A stretch of 64,000 nt of DNA from Psychrobacter sp. PG1 (GTDB taxonomy: Bacteria > Pseudomonadota > Gammaproteobacteria > Pseudomonadales > Moraxellaceae), in assembly GCF_014897815.1 (NCBI RefSeq), contig NZ_JABUZG010000048.1:1-64000 (forward strand). Direction: 5' to 3'. Position 1 is the first letter of the stretch. Each line of letters opens with the position of its first letter. The translations under genes and the position numbers were made by a program. Below, one piece after another: positions 28,917-39,599 of the stretch. A model generated the notes under the pieces. The model was not told the DNA's origin, searched no databases, and saw only the letters and a list, made by a program, of their open reading frames with translations.

Positions 28917-29558
28917 TTACTTAGAGTATAGCTCAACGATCAAGCTTTCGTTGATTTCAGCAGGTAGATCAATACGATCAGGCGCTTGTTTGAAGGTGCC
29001 TTGTAATTTGCTGTGGTCAACATCTAGCCATTCTGGAATACCACGTTGGGTAGCCAGCTCAATTGCGTTTTTAATACGTAATTGCTCGCGAGACTTCTCT
29101 TGGATAGCGATGACATCACCATCTTGCAACTGAATTGATGGAATGTTCACACGAACAAACTCATCACGGCCAGCTTTTTTTACCATCACAGTACGATGAC
29201 TGACTAGCTGACGTGCTTCGGCGCGAGTTGAGCCAAAGCCCATGCGATAAACAACGTTATCTAGACGGCTCTCAAGCATGGCTAACAGGTTTTCACCAGT
29301 AGCACCGCGCTTACGAGCAGCTTCTTTATAGTAATTAGCAAACTGACGCTCTAATACACCATAGATACGCTTAACTTTCTGCTTTTCACGCAGCTGTAAA
29401 GCATATTCTGAGGTCTTGTTACGGCTTACACCGTGTTGACCTGGTGGACGACCAGCTTTTTTCGTTTTTACGTCGTATGGTTTAACGCCAGACTTAAGAC
29501 CTAAGTCCGTGCCTTCACGACGTGATAATTTGAGTTTTGGTCCAATATAGCGGGCCAT
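28917..29558 (-). CDS. rpsD: 30S ribosomal protein S4
   Basis: The 213-residue primary 16S rRNA-binding protein begins [18 protein letters not shown] and has the S4 domain around [26 protein letters not shown]. It is a few residues longer than the E. coli protein (206). In E. coli S4 represses the alpha operon; whether it does so here cannot be told. It lies 80 nt upstream of rpoA. Confidence 0.98.
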   Translation of the reverse strand: MARYIGPKLKLSRREGTDLGLKSGVKPYDVKTKKAGRPPGQHGVSRNKTSEYALQLREKQKVKRIYGVLERQFANYYKEAARKRGATGENLLAMLESRLDNVVYRMGFGSTRAEARQLVSHRTVMVKKAGRDEFVRVNIPSIQLQDGDVIAIQEKSREQLRIKNAIELATQRGIPEWLDVDHSKLQGTFKQAPDRIDLPAEINESLIVELYSK

Positions 29559-29606
29559 TGTTATGTCTCCTATAAGCTTTTGGGATAAAAAGCTTCGTCT
29601 TTAATA

Positions 29607-29996
29607 TTAGACGCGGCGCTTTTTCGGCGCACGGCAACCATTGTGTGGGATTGGGGTTACATCAGAGATGCTGTTAACTTTATAACCCAATGCACCTAGT
29701 GCTCTTACCGCAGACTCACGACCCGGTCCTGGTCCTTTGACCAAAACGTCGATATTCTTAACACCATATTCTTGAGCCGCTTTACCAGCGACCTCAGCTG
29801 CAACCTGAGCTGCAAATGGTGTAGATTTACGTGAACCACGGAAGCCTTGTCCACCTGAAGTGGCCCAAGCCAGTGCATTACCTTGACGATCGGTAATCGT
29901 AACAATGGTGTTATTAAAAGACGCATGGATATGGGCAATGCCCTCCGATACTGAACGACGAGTCACTTTCTTGCGACTACGAGTGTCTTTAGCCAT
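29607..29996 (-). CDS. rpsK: 30S ribosomal protein S11
   Basis: The 129-residue platform protein shows [21 protein letters not shown] and [19 protein letters not shown] and ends [13 protein letters not shown], all standard. It lies between rpsM (20 nt) and rpsD (48 nt) in the usual alpha-operon order. Confidence 0.98.
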   Translation of the reverse strand: MAKDTRSRKKVTRRSVSEGIAHIHASFNNTIVTITDRQGNALAWATSGGQGFRGSRKSTPFAAQVAAEVAGKAAQEYGVKNIDVLVKGPGPGRESAVRALGALGYKVNSISDVTPIPHNGCRAPKKRRV

Positions 29997-30016
29997 CTTT
30001 TAGCTTCCTAAGTTAA

Positions 30017-30373
30017 TTATCTTTTGAGAGGGCGTGTCGGACCCTTACGAGTACGAGCGTTGTTCTTAGTATTCTGACCTCTAACTGGTAGGTTACGACG
30101 ATGACGGATGCCACGGTAACAACCAAGATCAACTAAACGCTTGATATTCATTGACACTTCACGACGAAGATCACCTTCAGTCATGTAATTTGCAACTTGT
30201 GCACGGATAGCATCTAACTGTGTATCATCTAACTGACTAACTTTAGTAGTAGGGGCAATGCCAACTGCTTCTAAGATTTTCTGAGCAGTGGTACGACCTA
30301 CACCAAAGATGTAAGTTAGTGAAATAACAGCATGCTTATTATCCGGAATGTTTACGCCGGCAATACGAGCCAT
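30017..30373 (-). CDS. rpsM: 30S ribosomal protein S13
   Basis: The 118-residue protein of the small-subunit head begins [20 protein letters not shown] and shows [27 protein letters not shown]. It contacts the P-site tRNA and bridges to the large subunit. It is the first gene of the alpha segment. The ATG has a GGAGAG ribosome site. The 253-nt gap upstream holds a promoter candidate. Confidence 0.98.
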   Translation of the reverse strand: MARIAGVNIPDNKHAVISLTYIFGVGRTTAQKILEAVGIAPTTKVSQLDDTQLDAIRAQVANYMTEGDLRREVSMNIKRLVDLGCYRGIRHRRNLPVRGQNTKNNARTRKGPTRPLKR

Positions 30374-30420
30374 TGATTTCTCTCCATTAAAGAAAAATAA
30401 GCGTTATTTATCAATAAGGC

Positions 30421-30447
30421 ATTATTTTTCAGATTTGTTGCTGTCAA
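30421..30447 (-). promoter_or_regulatory. Candidate promoter of the alpha segment
   Basis: On the minus strand a perfect TTGACA is followed after 15 nt by AATAAT, about 50 nt before rpsM. The position matches the classical start of the alpha operon. A second, weaker candidate (TTGTAA and an AT-rich -10) lies a little upstream. Confidence 0.45.
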
Positions 30448-30543
30448 TACTAAAGCTTTTATAATTATTATCGCTGCTTTGACTTGGTTACAAGCCTATT
30501 CATTGACGGTCTTATAAAAGTTTTTGCATAAACTACGGCAAGT

Positions 30544-30565
30544 GGCGGATGATATCCCATCCGCC
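30544..30565. repeat. GC-rich hairpin in the rpmJ-rpsM gap
   Basis: A perfect 8-bp inverted repeat GGCGGATG/CATCCGCC (30544-30551 with 30558-30565) has a 6-nt loop. In the transcribed (minus) direction no T run follows, so it is not a normal terminator. It could be a pause or protection structure at the spc/alpha border. Confidence 0.55.
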
Positions 30566-30626
30566 GTCATTTTTCAAGTATTAATTGAGATAGTAACAAA
30601 AGTCTAAGACTTTATAATACTAAATA

Positions 30627-30743
30627 TTAACCTTGACGTTGCTTGTGGCGAGGTTCTGCTGTACAGATGATATGTACACGGCCTTTACGGCGCACAACTT
30701 TACAGCTACCACAAATCTTTTTAACTGATGCTTGAACTTTCAT
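30627..30743 (-). CDS. rpmJ: 50S ribosomal protein L36
   Basis: A 38-residue gene that is easy to miss because of its size. It reads [19 protein letters not shown] and continues to [14 protein letters not shown]. Cys11, Cys14, Cys27 and His32 form the zinc site of the zinc-containing form. AAGGAG lies upstream of the ATG. It follows secY by 32 nt, the standard end of the spc segment. Confidence 0.95.
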   Translation of the reverse strand: MKVQASVKKICGSCKVVRRKGRVHIICTAEPRHKQRQG

Positions 30744-30775
30744 AGCATGCTCCTTTGAGATATCGTACCGCTCAT

Positions 30776-32122
30776 TTAAGGTTGAGTGGGCGATTGAATT
30801 AACGTCTGATCATGATATTGATGGGTCATCAAATGCGCTTGGATTTGCGAAATGAAGTCCATTACCACAACCACCATAATCAGTAAAGACGTACCACCGA
30901 GTTGAAACGGTACACCAAACGATGACTGGACGACCATTGGCATTAAACAAATAACCGTCATATACATCGCGCCAATAAAGGTCAGTCGGTTTAATACATG
31001 ATCTAGGTAACGCTGAGTTTGTTGTCCGGGGCGAATACCTGGGATATACGCACCACTACGTTTAAGGTTTTCAGCTACTTCACGTGGACTAAATACCAAT
31101 GCCGTATAGAAGTAACAGAAGAAAATAATCATCGCGCCAAACAGAACCAAATATAGCGGCTGTCCTGGAGACAACACCAATGCCATATTCTGTAGTATCT
31201 TTTGTGTAAGGGTAGGATCAGTTGATTGACCGACCCACTGCCCTAAACTTGCTGGAAACAACAACAACGAGCTAGCAAAAATGGCTGGGATAACCCCTGC
31301 CATATTAAGCTTCAGCGGCAAATGTGACTGCTGCTGAGCATATATTTTGCGACCTTGTTGCTGCTTCTGTGCATAGTTCACTGGAACACGGCGCTGAGCA
31401 CGTTCAATATAAACGATACCAGCAGTAACCGCGATGCCTAGTAGCACAAAAATAAACAGTACAATCAAGTTCATCTGCCCTTGATTGACCTGTTCAATAG
31501 ACTGCGAAATCATACCTGGCGTACCAGCCACAATACTCGCAAAAATGAGCATTGAAATACCATTACCTACGCCGCGCTCTGTAATCTGCTCACCAAGCCA
31601 CATCAAGAACATAGCACCCGCTACCAATGAGGTAACCGCTGGAATATAAAAGGTCAGACCAGAAGATAAAGTAAGATTTTGACTGATTAAGCCAGCACAC
31701 ATTCCTAATGACTGTACTAGGGCTAAAGCAAGTGTTCCTTGACGGGTATACTTGTTCAACTTACGTCGTCCCGCTTCGCCTTCTTTTTTGAGGGCTTCAA
31801 GCGATGGCAATACTGCAGACATCATTTGTACAATAATCGATGCTGAAATATACGGCATAATACCGAGCGCCATAATGGACATACGCTCTAGTGCACCACC
31901 TGAGAACATGTTAAACATACTCAAAATGGTGTTTTCGTTGCGCGAAAACAGATCAGCCAAGTTGACCGGATTGATACCCGGTACTGGAATATGTGACCCT
32001 AAACGATAAACAACCAATGCGCCGATTAAGAATAATAAACGCGTCCATAATTCATCATACTTGCGTATGAATGCAAATGGATTGAGCGGTATACCAGTCG
32101 ATGACATTGATTGTTTTGACAC
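30776..32122 (-). CDS. secY: Preprotein translocase subunit SecY
   Basis: The protein of about 448 residues has ten membrane segments and forms the channel for export and membrane insertion with SecE and SecG. PVPGINP and [23 protein letters not shown], typical of SecY, lie early. The cytoplasmic loop [20 protein letters not shown] and [18 protein letters not shown] follow. The frame opens at ATG 32146 inside rplO. GTG 32122 has GAGGAG 7 nt upstream, formed by the last two codons of rplO, and is preferred; ATG 32107 is another option. Confidence 0.96.
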   Translation of the reverse strand: MSKQSMSSTGIPLNPFAFIRKYDELWTRLLFLIGALVVYRLGSHIPVPGINPVNLADLFSRNENTILSMFNMFSGGALERMSIMALGIMPYISASIIVQMMSAVLPSLEALKKEGEAGRRKLNKYTRQGTLALALVQSLGMCAGLISQNLTLSSGLTFYIPAVTSLVAGAMFLMWLGEQITERGVGNGISMLIFASIVAGTPGMISQSIEQVNQGQMNLIVLFIFVLLGIAVTAGIVYIERAQRRVPVNYAQKQQQGRKIYAQQQSHLPLKLNMAGVIPAIFASSLLLFPASLGQWVGQSTDPTLTQKILQNMALVLSPGQPLYLVLFGAMIIFFCYFYTALVFSPREVAENLKRSGAYIPGIRPGQQTQRYLDHVLNRLTFIGAMYMTVICLMPMVVQSSFGVPFQLGGTSLLIMVVVVMDFISQIQAHLMTHQYHDQTLIQSPTQP

Positions 32123-32126
32123 GTTA

Positions 32127-32567
32127 CTACTCCTCGATGCTACCACCAGCAGCTTCGATTGCTAGCTTAGCGCCTTTAGTCACTTTGATACCTTTAAAGG
32201 TATAAGCCTTAGTGACTTCGCCTGACAACATAATACGGGCACGCTTCATGTCGTGACGGATTAGGTTAGCAGCTTTAAGTGTTTCAAGGCTAACCACATC
32301 GCCATCAATTTTATTTAGTTCAGAAAGACGTACTTCAGCCGTCTTCATTGCCATTTTGCTGGTAAAACCAAATTTCGGTAGACGACGATATAAAGGCATT
32401 TGACCACCTTCAAATCCTGAGCGTATGCTAGAACCTGAACGAGATTTCTGACCCTTTACACCACGACCACCAGTCTTACCAAGACCTGAACCGATACCAC
32501 GACCACGACGTTGGGCAGTTTTCTTTGCGCCAACACCTGGTGATAATTCATTTAATCTAAGACCCAT
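32127..32567 (-). CDS. rplO: 50S ribosomal protein L15
   Basis: The 146-residue protein begins [20 protein letters not shown] and carries the Gly/Arg-rich [22 protein letters not shown] stretch that threads through 23S rRNA. It ends in IEE, whose codons supply the ribosome site of secY. Its ATG shares one base with the rpmD stop (TAATG). Confidence 0.98.
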   Translation of the reverse strand: MGLRLNELSPGVGAKKTAQRRGRGIGSGLGKTGGRGVKGQKSRSGSSIRSGFEGGQMPLYRRLPKFGFTSKMAMKTAEVRLSELNKIDGDVVSLETLKAANLIRHDMKRARIMLSGEVTKAYTFKGIKVTKGAKLAIEAAGGSIEE

Positions 32568-32746
32568 TACGCTTCCTCCACTTTTACCATGTAGTTAACG
32601 CGATTGACCATACCACGTGTTGAAGGTGTATCTTCTACTTCAACAGTATGATTAATACGGCGTAAACCCAATCCTTTCAAGCTCGCTTTGTGGCTCTTTA
32701 GGCGATGGGCACCCGATTTAAATTGAGTGACTTTCATTTTTTTCAT
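32567..32746 (-). CDS. rpmD: 50S ribosomal protein L30
   Basis: A 59-residue gene starting [20 protein letters not shown] and ending [17 protein letters not shown] lies 5 nt before ATG 32746, and the internal ATG at 32737 would give the more usual 56-residue form. [11 protein letters not shown] matches the L30 core. It lies between rpsE (20 nt) and rplO (1-nt overlap). Confidence 0.93.
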   Translation of the reverse strand: MKKMKVTQFKSGAHRLKSHKASLKGLGLRRINHTVEVEDTPSTRGMVNRVNYMVKVEEA

Positions 32747-32766
32747 CGTAACTCACCTAGTCTAAG

Positions 32767-33282
32767 TTAACCCAAGATTTCGTCTACAGATTTACCACGT
32801 TTTGCTGCCATCTTCTCTGGAGTTGACATATCACGTAAACCGTTAAACGTTGCGCGAACAACGTTAGCAGTATTGGTAGAACCATAACATTTAGTCAAAA
32901 CATCTTTGACACCAGCAACTTCTAATACAGCACGCATTGCGCCACCAGCGATTACGCCAGTACCTTCAGACGCAGGCTGCATATAAACTTTACTAGCACC
33001 ATGACGTGCTTTGATCGGATGATACAAAGTTGCATCATTAAGCTCAACAGTAATCATATTACGTTTGGCAGCTTCTAGTGCTTTTTGGATAGCAGCTGGC
33101 ACTTCACGTGCTTTACCGCGACCAAAACCAACACGACCATTGCCATCGCCCACTACAGTCAATGCAGTGAAAGAGAAAATACGACCACCTTTAACAACTT
33201 TTGCAACGCGATCAACGGTAACTAAGCGTTCTACTAGACCGTCAGTCTGTTCATTTTTATCATTTTTATCATTTCTAGCCAT
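32767..33282 (-). CDS. rpsE: 30S ribosomal protein S5
   Basis: The 171-residue protein shows [19 protein letters not shown] and [19 protein letters not shown], the double-stranded RNA-binding domain, then [21 protein letters not shown]. It acts in decoding accuracy and mRNA unwinding. An N-terminal NDKNDKNEQ stretch is a small local repeat. It starts 2 nt after rplR. Confidence 0.98.
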   Translation of the reverse strand: MARNDKNDKNEQTDGLVERLVTVDRVAKVVKGGRIFSFTALTVVGDGNGRVGFGRGKAREVPAAIQKALEAAKRNMITVELNDATLYHPIKARHGASKVYMQPASEGTGVIAGGAMRAVLEVAGVKDVLTKCYGSTNTANVVRATFNGLRDMSTPEKMAAKRGKSVDEILG

Positions 33283-33284
33283 GA

Positions 33285-33635
33285 TTAAAACTCCAATCCG
33301 TTTTCGCGAGCTGCTTCTGCTAAAGCTTTAACTCGACCATGATATTTAAAACCACTACGGTCAAAGGCAACTTTAGTGATACCAGCTGCTTTTGCGCGTT
33401 CTGCGATCATTTGGCCCACAGACGTTGCTGCATCAGCATTGCCAGTCGCGCCTGAGCGCAAGCTGCCGTCTAAGGTAGATGCCTGAGCAATCACTTCACC
33501 ACCGGTAGGAGAGATAATCTGGGCATAAATATGTTTTGGCGTGCGAGTAACCGTTAAGCGATGAACGCCTAAGAAACGGATATGCGCGCGGGTTTTCTTA
33601 GCTCGACGCAGACGAGCTGCTTTTTTATCAAACAT
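33285..33635 (-). CDS. rplR: 50S ribosomal protein L18
   Basis: The 116-residue 5S rRNA-binding protein begins [20 protein letters not shown] and ends [21 protein letters not shown]. The order rplF-rplR-rpsE is standard, with spacers of 11 and 2 nt. Confidence 0.98.
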   Translation of the reverse strand: MFDKKAARLRRAKKTRAHIRFLGVHRLTVTRTPKHIYAQIISPTGGEVIAQASTLDGSLRSGATGNADAATSVGQMIAERAKAAGITKVAFDRSGFKYHGRVKALAEAARENGLEF

Positions 33636-33646
33636 TTCAACTCACC

Positions 33647-34180
33647 TTATTTTTTCTTGGCTTCTTTGCGAATCACATGCTCGTCACTATAACGAATACC
33701 TTTACCTTTATAAGGCTCAGGTGGGCGGAAACCGCGGATATTAGCCGCTGCTTGACCAAGCTGCTGTTTATTGTTTGATTTCAAAACAATTTCAGTTTGC
33801 GTTGGGGTTTCAGCTGACACACCTTCAGGCAACGTATATTCTACTGGATGAGAGTAACCAACGTTCAAAGTTACCTTGTTACCAGCAACTTGTGCGCGAT
33901 AACCAACACCAATTAACTGAAGACGCTTTTCAAAGCCTTCGTTCACGCCTTTAACATAGTTGTTAACAAGAGCGCGCATGGTGCCAGTGTGCATCATAGC
34001 TTCTTTTGAATCGACTGTAGGTGAGAAAATGATCGCATCATCTTCCTGTTTCAGCTCGACCAATTCATGCAGGCGTAAAGACAAAATGCCGTTCTTGCCT
34101 TTCACTTCGACCTGCCGATCGTTCAAAGTAACACTTACGCCGTTTGGCAGTGTCACTGGGGCTTTAGCCACACGAGACAT
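33647..34180 (-). CDS. rplF: 50S ribosomal protein L6
   Basis: The 177-residue protein of the L7/L12 stalk base has two similar domains and ends with [20 protein letters not shown] and RKEAKKK. Its ribosome site lies in a 12-bp palindrome AGGAATATTCCT just before the ATG. Unlike the tightly packed neighbours, it is separated from rpsH by 175 nt. Confidence 0.98.
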   Translation of the reverse strand: MSRVAKAPVTLPNGVSVTLNDRQVEVKGKNGILSLRLHELVELKQEDDAIIFSPTVDSKEAMMHTGTMRALVNNYVKGVNEGFEKRLQLIGVGYRAQVAGNKVTLNVGYSHPVEYTLPEGVSAETPTQTEIVLKSNNKQQLGQAAANIRGFRPPEPYKGKGIRYSDEHVIRKEAKKK

Positions 34181-34217
34181 AGGAATATTCCTTAAAAAAT
34201 TAACTTCTTTATATTAG

Positions 34218-34252
34218 CGAAAAAACTAACAGGCTAAAAAGCGTGTTAGTTT
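34218..34252 (-). terminator. Terminator-like hairpin inside the spc segment (rpsH-rplF gap)
   Basis: A 9-bp inverted repeat (34223-34231 with 34244-34252) with two further inner pairs is followed on the minus strand by a T run (34220-34225). It has the form of an AT-rich intrinsic terminator 40 nt before rplF. No convincing promoter follows it, so it may give partial termination. Confidence 0.55.
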
Positions 34253-34355
34253 AGCATAGTTGACTGCGTTAGACACCTATCAATTTGAAATAATTAATTA
34301 TTACTCAATCAATAGAAGTCTAACAATTATCAAATAGACTTTATCGTCGTGTAGC

Positions 34356-34754
34356 TTACGCTACAAATGCGACGATTTCACCACCGATACCAGCAGCGCG
34401 TGCAGCACGATCACTCATGATGCCTTGGCTAGTTGATACGATAGCAACACCCATACCTTGCTTAACAGTAGGGATAGCGTCTTTACCGCGGAACTGGCGT
34501 AAACCAGGACGGCTAAAACGTTGAATCGTTTCGATGACAGCGCGGCCTTCGAAGTATTTCAATTCGATAGATAGGGTTGCTTTATTGTTTGCTTCTTCAG
34601 TAACAACAGCGCTCGCCACATAACCTTCGCTAACTAGCAAATCAGCAATTGATTTACGTAATTTAGAGCTCGGCATTGCTACCGATACTTTGTTAGCCAT
34701 TTGTGCGTTACGAATACGGGTTAGCATATCCCCAACGGTATCTTGCATACTCAT
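34356..34754 (-). CDS. rpsH: 30S ribosomal protein S8
   Basis: The 132-residue protein begins [20 protein letters not shown] and ends [21 protein letters not shown] plus VAFVA. It binds the central domain of 16S rRNA and in E. coli represses the spc operon at the rplX-rplE region. The start is the upper ATG, as in homologues, with AAGGGG upstream. Confidence 0.98.
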   Translation of the reverse strand: MSMQDTVGDMLTRIRNAQMANKVSVAMPSSKLRKSIADLLVSEGYVASAVVTEEANNKATLSIELKYFEGRAVIETIQRFSRPGLRQFRGKDAIPTVKQGMGVAIVSTSQGIMSDRAARAAGIGGEIVAFVA

Positions 34755-34765
34755 ATAGTTACCCC

Positions 34766-35071
34766 TTACCAGCTTGCTTTACGAACACCAGGCACATCGC
34801 CTTGCATGACACGCTCACGCAGCATATTGCGTGATAAGCCAAACTTGCGGAAGTAACCGTGAGGACGACCGGTGATAGCACAACGATTGCGCAGACGTAC
34901 TGGCGATGAATTGCGTGGAAGAGCTTGTAGCTCTAGCATCGCTTCCATACGAGTTTCGTCACTTGCAGTCATATCACTGATAGTTTCTTTTAGCTTGATA
35001 CGCTTATCAGCGTACTTAGCAACCATTTTTTCGCGCTTTAATTCGCGGTTAATCATGCTCTTCTTTGCCAT
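34766..35071 (-). CDS. rpsN: 30S ribosomal protein S14
   Basis: The 101-residue long form lacks the zinc CxxC motifs: [20 protein letters not shown]. It begins [20 protein letters not shown]. It lies 11 nt upstream of rpsH and 12 nt after rplE. Confidence 0.98.
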   Translation of the reverse strand: MAKKSMINRELKREKMVAKYADKRIKLKETISDMTASDETRMEAMLELQALPRNSSPVRLRNRCAITGRPHGYFRKFGLSRNMLRERVMQGDVPGVRKASW

Positions 35072-35083
35072 AACGTCTTTACC

Positions 35084-35620
35084 TTATTTAAATGGGAAGC
35101 CGAATGCTTTAAGCAACGCGCGACCTTCTTCATCAGATTGAGCTGACGTGGTGATTGTCACATCCATACCGCGGATACGATCAATCTTGTCAAAATCTAC
35201 TTCTGGGAATACGATCTGTTCTTTGATACCCAATGAGTAGTTACCACGTCCGTCAAAGGCTTTAGGTGAAAAACCGCGGAAATCACGAATACGAGGAATT
35301 GCAATGGCAATGAGACGATCTAAAAATTCGTACATTTGCTCACCGCGTAGCGTTACTTTGCAGCCAATTGGCCATTCTTCACGAATTTTAAAGCCAGCAA
35401 CTGATTTACGCGCTTTGGTGACGACAGGTTTTTGACCAGCGATAGCGGTCATGTCAGCTACTGCACCTTCAAGCAATTTCTTGTCTTGAGACGCGCCGCC
35501 TACACCCATGTTAAGTGTGATTTTAGTGATTTTAGGCACTTGCATCACATTAGCCAAACCAAGCTCTTCTTTGATTTGCTGCTTTAATTCTTCGTTATAT
35601 AAAGATTTTAATCTTGCCAT
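35084..35620 (-). CDS. rplE: 50S ribosomal protein L5
   Basis: The 178-residue 5S rRNA-binding protein begins [20 protein letters not shown] and shows [20 protein letters not shown] and [20 protein letters not shown]. An ATG two codons upstream (35626) is also possible. The chosen start matches the usual MARLK start and length. The C-terminus FGFPFK is standard. Confidence 0.96.
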   Translation of the reverse strand: MARLKSLYNEELKQQIKEELGLANVMQVPKITKITLNMGVGGASQDKKLLEGAVADMTAIAGQKPVVTKARKSVAGFKIREEWPIGCKVTLRGEQMYEFLDRLIAIAIPRIRDFRGFSPKAFDGRGNYSLGIKEQIVFPEVDFDKIDRIRGMDVTITTSAQSDEEGRALLKAFGFPFK

Positions 35621-35641
35621 TACCATTACACCCTTAGTGTC

Positions 35642-35959
35642 TTACGCAGTCGCCACTACTTCACCGTTCGAACGATAGACGCGTTGTTTCTTGCCGTCTT
35701 CGCCGAACTGATAAGTAATACGATCAGCTTTTTGGGTTTGCGCATTTAATATTGCGACATTTGAGATATGTAGAAAAGCTTCTTTCTTAAGAATGCCACC
35801 TTCAACGCCAGTTGCCTGATTTGGCTTCTGATGTTTAGTGACAATATTAATGCCTTCAACTTTAATACGATCATTTTTTACAGCTTGTACAGTACCTTGC
35901 TTGCCTTTGTCTTTCCCAGCAATCACGATAACTGTATCGCCTTTACGTAATTTTGACAT
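35642..35959 (-). CDS. rplX: 50S ribosomal protein L24
   Basis: The 105-residue protein begins MSKLRKGDTVIVIAGKDKGK, the KOW motif, and continues through EGINIVTKHQKPNQATGVEGG. It is an assembly initiator of the large subunit. It is 8 nt from rplN and about 20 nt from rplE. Confidence 0.98.
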   Translation of the reverse strand: MSKLRKGDTVIVIAGKDKGKQGTVQAVKNDRIKVEGINIVTKHQKPNQATGVEGGILKKEAFLHISNVAILNAQTQKADRITYQFGEDGKKQRVYRSNGEVVATA

Positions 35960-35967
35960 GGATTACC

Positions 35968-36336
35968 TCACAATACTTCTGGTGCTAGTGATACAATTTT
36001 CATAAACTGATCACCACGTAGTTCACGAGTTACCGGTCCAAAAATACGAGTTGCAATCGGTGCTTTATTTTGATTCAACAATACCGCAGCATTGTCGTCA
36101 AAACGCAGAACAGAACCATCAGGACGACGAACGCCTTTTTTGGTACGTACAACTACAGCATTCATCACGTCGCCTTTTTTAACACGACCGCGAGGAATGG
36201 CTTCTTTAACCGTTACTTTAATAATGTCGCCAACTGATGCATAACGACGATGAGAGCCACCCAGTACTTTAATGCACTGAACTCGTCTTGCACCGCTATT
36301 ATCTGCAACTTCCAGCATCGATTCAACCTGAATCAT
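35968..36336 (-). CDS. rplN: 50S ribosomal protein L14
   Basis: The 122-residue protein begins [20 protein letters not shown] and contains [22 protein letters not shown] in two conserved stretches. The frame is open 23 codons further up, but the ATG at 36336 with GGAG 7 nt upstream gives the universal start. It is the first gene of the spc segment, as in E. coli. Confidence 0.98.
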   Translation of the reverse strand: MIQVESMLEVADNSGARRVQCIKVLGGSHRRYASVGDIIKVTVKEAIPRGRVKKGDVMNAVVVRTKKGVRRPDGSVLRFDDNAAVLLNQNKAPIATRIFGPVTRELRGDQFMKIVSLAPEVL

Positions 36337-36483
36337 AGCGTTACTCCACACGTATGAGCAATAAAAACCAGTTGCTGCCGCTAGCACAGTATGAGTAGTC
36401 GGCATTTTAATAATAATAACCGCTGCTACTCTTAATGTGAGTGATATACGCTCGGCGCAATCAGCATCCTTAAAAAGGCGGCT

Positions 36484-36512
36484 ATTTTAACAGCTTCTGG
36501 CTTTTAATGCAA
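36484..36512 (-). promoter_or_regulatory. Candidate promoter of the spc segment
   Basis: In the 181-nt rpsQ-rplN gap the minus strand has TTGCAT, 17 nt, TAAAAT. The location equals that of the classical spc promoter. The leader would be about 140 nt. Confidence 0.45.
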
Positions 36513-36517
36513 TTTAC

Positions 36518-36790
36518 TTAGATTTTTTCTACTTTTTCAACCACTTCAACCAAAGTCCAAGACTTGGTTTTAGAGATTGGACGCGTTTCTTTGATGCGGA
36601 CAAGGTCACCTTGTTGGCAAACGTTATTCTCATCATGGGCTTTGATTTTTGTAGAACGACGAAGCTGCTTGCCATACAAAGGATGACGAACCAGACGCTC
36701 AATCAAAACTGTGATGGACTTGTCCATCTTGTCACTGACAACTCGTCCTGTCAATACGCTAGCATTAGCTGTTTGATTGTTATCGCTCAT
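36518..36790 (-). CDS. rpsQ: 30S ribosomal protein S17
   Basis: The 90-residue protein shows [20 protein letters not shown], then [20 protein letters not shown]. It binds the 5' domain of 16S rRNA. Its ATG overlaps the rpmC stop by 4 nt. It is the last gene of the S10 segment. Confidence 0.98.
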
Positions 36791-36984
36791 GAGTCGCCTC
36801 GTTGTTTCTCGTTAATCAAAGTCTGAAGCTGAGCAATCGCACGACGATTAACACGTACTTCATGGGTATTACCCAACTGACCAGTTGCTTTAGCCATACG
36901 AATACGGAAAGCATCAAGTTGCTTTTCATCAAGTAACTGAGTCAGTTCTTCTAATGATTTATCACGTAATTCACTGATCTTCAT
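36787..36984 (-). CDS. rpmC: 50S ribosomal protein L29
   Basis: The 65-residue helical protein begins [20 protein letters not shown]. It sits beside the exit tunnel and helps dock SRP and trigger factor with L23. It overlaps rplP by 1 nt (TAATG) and rpsQ by 4 nt. Confidence 0.97.
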
Positions 36985-37397
36985 TACATTATCGTCCGCT
37001 TAACAATGGTAGTTTTAAAGGGCAGTTTTGCTGCAGCAAGCGTGAACGCTTCGCGAGCAAGTTCTTCTGAAACCCCTTCGAGTTCATATAGCACTTTACC
37101 AGGTTTGATTTCGCATACCCAATATTCTACAGGACCTTTACCTTTACCCATACGTACTTCTAGTGGTTTATTGGTAATTGGTTTGTCTGGGAATACACGA
37201 ATCCAAATCTTACCACCACGCTTAATTTTACGAGTGATGGTACGACGTGCTGCTTCAATTTGACGGGCAGTCATACGACCACGAGTCAACGATTTTAGAC
37301 CAATTTGTCCGAATGCAACGGTGCTTCCACGATGAGCTAGCCCAGTGTTACGACCTTTGTGCATTTTACGAAACTTGGTACGTTTTGGCTGTAACAT
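36984..37397 (-). CDS. rplP: 50S ribosomal protein L16
   Basis: The 137-residue protein begins [20 protein letters not shown] and carries [19 protein letters not shown] and [15 protein letters not shown] segments. It contacts the A-site tRNA and 5S rRNA region. It lies 3 nt after rpsC. Confidence 0.98.
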
Positions 37398-37400
37398 AGT

Positions 37401-38129
37401 TTAACCTCTGTCTGTGTTTCGACGGTTTCCGTTTCCACGACCACGGCGTTTTGGCGCACGAGTCTGCTCTTCTTTAACGGGATTGTATACACTGTTCATA
37501 CCGTCAAGGATTTCGCCACGGAAGATCCAAACTTTTACACCGATGGTGCCGTAAGTAGTTTCCGCACGTACTGACGAATAGTCGATATCAGCGCGTAGTG
37601 TATGCAATGGCACACGACCTTCACGGTACCATTCAGTACGAGCAATCTCAGCACCGCCAAGACGGCCAGACAACTCAACTTTAATACCTTTAGCACCAGA
37701 ACGCATGCTGTTCTGTACGGCGCGCTTCATAGCACGGCGGAACATAACACGACGCTCAAGCTGACTTGCGATACCTTCCGCTACTAAATGAGCATCAAGA
37801 TCAGGCGAGGTGATTTCTTCAATGTTGACCTGAGCAGGTACGCCCATAATTTTGGTCAATTCTTTTTGAAGTCTTTCAATGTCTTCGCCTTTCTTACCGA
37901 TAACAATACCAGGACGCGCAGTGGCGATGGTAATCTTAGCAGCACCTGTAGGACGCTCAATCATGATTTTGCTAATCATAGCACTATCAAGCTTTTTGCG
38001 CAGATATTCACGAACTTGAATGTCATTGATTAGGTATTCTGAGTATTGTTTAGGGTTAGCATACCAGTTTGCGTTATGCTTCTTTACAACACCAAGACGA
38101 ATTCCGATTGGATGTACTTTTTGACCCAT
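37401..38129 (-). CDS. rpsC: 30S ribosomal protein S3
   Basis: The 242-residue protein begins [20 protein letters not shown] and has a KH domain ([20 protein letters not shown]). The C-terminal domain shows [21 protein letters not shown] basic Arg/Gly/Asn-rich tail ends the protein. It forms the mRNA entry helicase with S4 and S5. Confidence 0.98.
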   Translation of the reverse strand: MGQKVHPIGIRLGVVKKHNANWYANPKQYSEYLINDIQVREYLRKKLDSAMISKIMIERPTGAAKITIATARPGIVIGKKGEDIERLQKELTKIMGVPAQVNIEEITSPDLDAHLVAEGIASQLERRVMFRRAMKRAVQNSMRSGAKGIKVELSGRLGGAEIARTEWYREGRVPLHTLRADIDYSSVRAETTYGTIGVKVWIFRGEILDGMNSVYNPVKEEQTRAPKRRGRGNGNRRNTDRG

Positions 38130-38132
38130 AAC

Positions 38133-38462
38133 TTATTCTCCTACCTTTATAGTGATGTGACAGGTACGCTTACTGATACGATCAGCGCGACCTTTAGCAC
38201 GTGGTAGGATACGTTTTAGCGTAATGCCTTCATCAACGTAGATGGTTGATACTTTAAGGGTATCAATATCTAGACCGTTGTTATGTTCGGCATTGGCGAT
38301 GGCTGAGTTAAGACATTTCTTAACAAATACAGCGCCTTTTTTATTACTATACGTTAGGATATCCAAAGCACGCTCGATAGATTTGCCACGAACTTCATCG
38401 GCAACGAGTCTAACTTTTTGTGCCGATATGGCGGCACCGCGTAATTTTGCAGTTACTTCCAT
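38133..38462 (-). CDS. rplV: 50S ribosomal protein L22
   Basis: The 109-residue protein begins [20 protein letters not shown], with AAGGTG 6 nt before the ATG. The frame is open 24 codons further up into rpsS, but that part is not conserved. The tunnel-lining hairpin segment [18 protein letters not shown] is seen near the C-terminus. Confidence 0.97.
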   Translation of the reverse strand: MEVTAKLRGAAISAQKVRLVADEVRGKSIERALDILTYSNKKGAVFVKKCLNSAIANAEHNNGLDIDTLKVSTIYVDEGITLKRILPRAKGRADRISKRTCHITIKVGE

Positions 38463-38472
38463 GGTAAGCACC

Positions 38473-38748
38473 TTATCTCTTAGCTTTTTTGTCAATGCCA
38501 TGACCACGATACGTACGAGTCGGGGCAAATTCACCTAGTTTATGACCAACCATCTGTTCACTCACGATAACCGGTACATGAGTACGGCCATTGTGAACAG
38601 ACAAGGTTAAGCCAACCATTTGTGGTAGGATCATCGAGCGGCGCGACCAAGTCTTAATTGGCTTGCGTGAGTTGGTGTCTAATGCATTCTCAACTTTGGC
38701 AAACAAATGCGCGTCTATGAATGGACCTTTTTTCAATGAACGAGGCAT
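38473..38748 (-). CDS. rpsS: 30S ribosomal protein S19
   Basis: The 91-residue protein begins [20 protein letters not shown] and shows [20 protein letters not shown] and [16 protein letters not shown]. It binds S13 in the head. It lies 12 nt after rplB. Confidence 0.98.
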   Translation of the reverse strand: MPRSLKKGPFIDAHLFAKVENALDTNSRKPIKTWSRRSMILPQMVGLTLSVHNGRTHVPVIVSEQMVGHKLGEFAPTRTYRGHGIDKKAKR

Positions 38749-38760
38749 GAAATTCTTCCT

Positions 38761-39588
38761 TTATTTCTTCTTGGCGCGACGGCGGATGATCATATTGTCA
38801 GTACGCTTATTACTACGCGTTTTAAGTCCTTTAGACTTCTGACCCCAAGGGCTGGTTGGATGGCGACCTTTATTACGACCTTCACCACCACCATGTGGGT
38901 GATCAACCGGGTTCATAGCAACACCACGAACAGAAGGACGAACACCACGCCAACGTGAAGCACCGGCTTTACCAAGTGATTTCAAGTTGTTTTCAGTGTT
39001 AGAAACTTCACCAATAACGGCACGGCAGTTCACGTGTACACGGCGTGTTTCGCCAGAGCGCATACGTAGAATAGCATAAATACCTTCACGACCTAACAAC
39101 TGAACGCTGGCACCCGCAGAACGAGCCATCTGTGCGCCTTTACCGATTTTAAGTTCGATATTATGGATCACAGTACCCAATGGGATGTTTTTCAGCGGTA
39201 AACAGTTACCTGGACGAATTGGTGATAGCTCACCTGACATTACTGTATCGCCAACTACTTGTTTTTTAGCAGCAATGATATAGCGACGTTCGCCATCAGC
39301 GTACTTAAGTAAAGCAATGTGCGCAGTACGGTTAGGATCGTATTCAATACGCTCTACCGTGGCTGGGATATTGTCTTTAGTACGTTTGAAATCGATAATA
39401 CGATAATGCTGCTTATGACCACCGCCAATATGACGAGTCGTTATGCGACCATTATTGTTACGACCACCAGTTTTACTTTTTGATTCGAGAAGCGCTGCAA
39501 ACGGACGACCTTTATAAAGGTGTGGATGCACCACTTTTTCAACAAAACGACGGCCTGGTGATGTTGGCTTTGCTTTTACGATAGGCAT
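38761..39588 (-). CDS. rplB: 50S ribosomal protein L2
   Basis: The 275-residue primary 23S rRNA-binding protein carries the [20 protein letters not shown] segment with the conserved His needed for peptidyl transfer, and ends [14 protein letters not shown]. It lies 11 nt after rplW. Confidence 0.98.
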   Translation of the reverse strand: MPIVKAKPTSPGRRFVEKVVHPHLYKGRPFAALLESKSKTGGRNNNGRITTRHIGGGHKQHYRIIDFKRTKDNIPATVERIEYDPNRTAHIALLKYADGERRYIIAAKKQVVGDTVMSGELSPIRPGNCLPLKNIPLGTVIHNIELKIGKGAQMARSAGASVQLLGREGIYAILRMRSGETRRVHVNCRAVIGEVSNTENNLKSLGKAGASRWRGVRPSVRGVAMNPVDHPHGGGEGRNKGRHPTSPWGQKSKGLKTRSNKRTDNMIIRRRAKKK

Positions 39589-39599
39589 GAGTGTAATCC

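Noticed and set aside
30544..30565. rpmJ-rpsM hairpin as an intrinsic terminator
   Set aside because: No T run follows it in the direction of transcription, so it was recorded only as a hairpin.
33200..33280. Short tandem repeat coding NDKNDKNEQ at the rpsE start
   Set aside because: It is a small in-frame codon repeat in a ribosomal protein tail, too short to be a functional repeat array.
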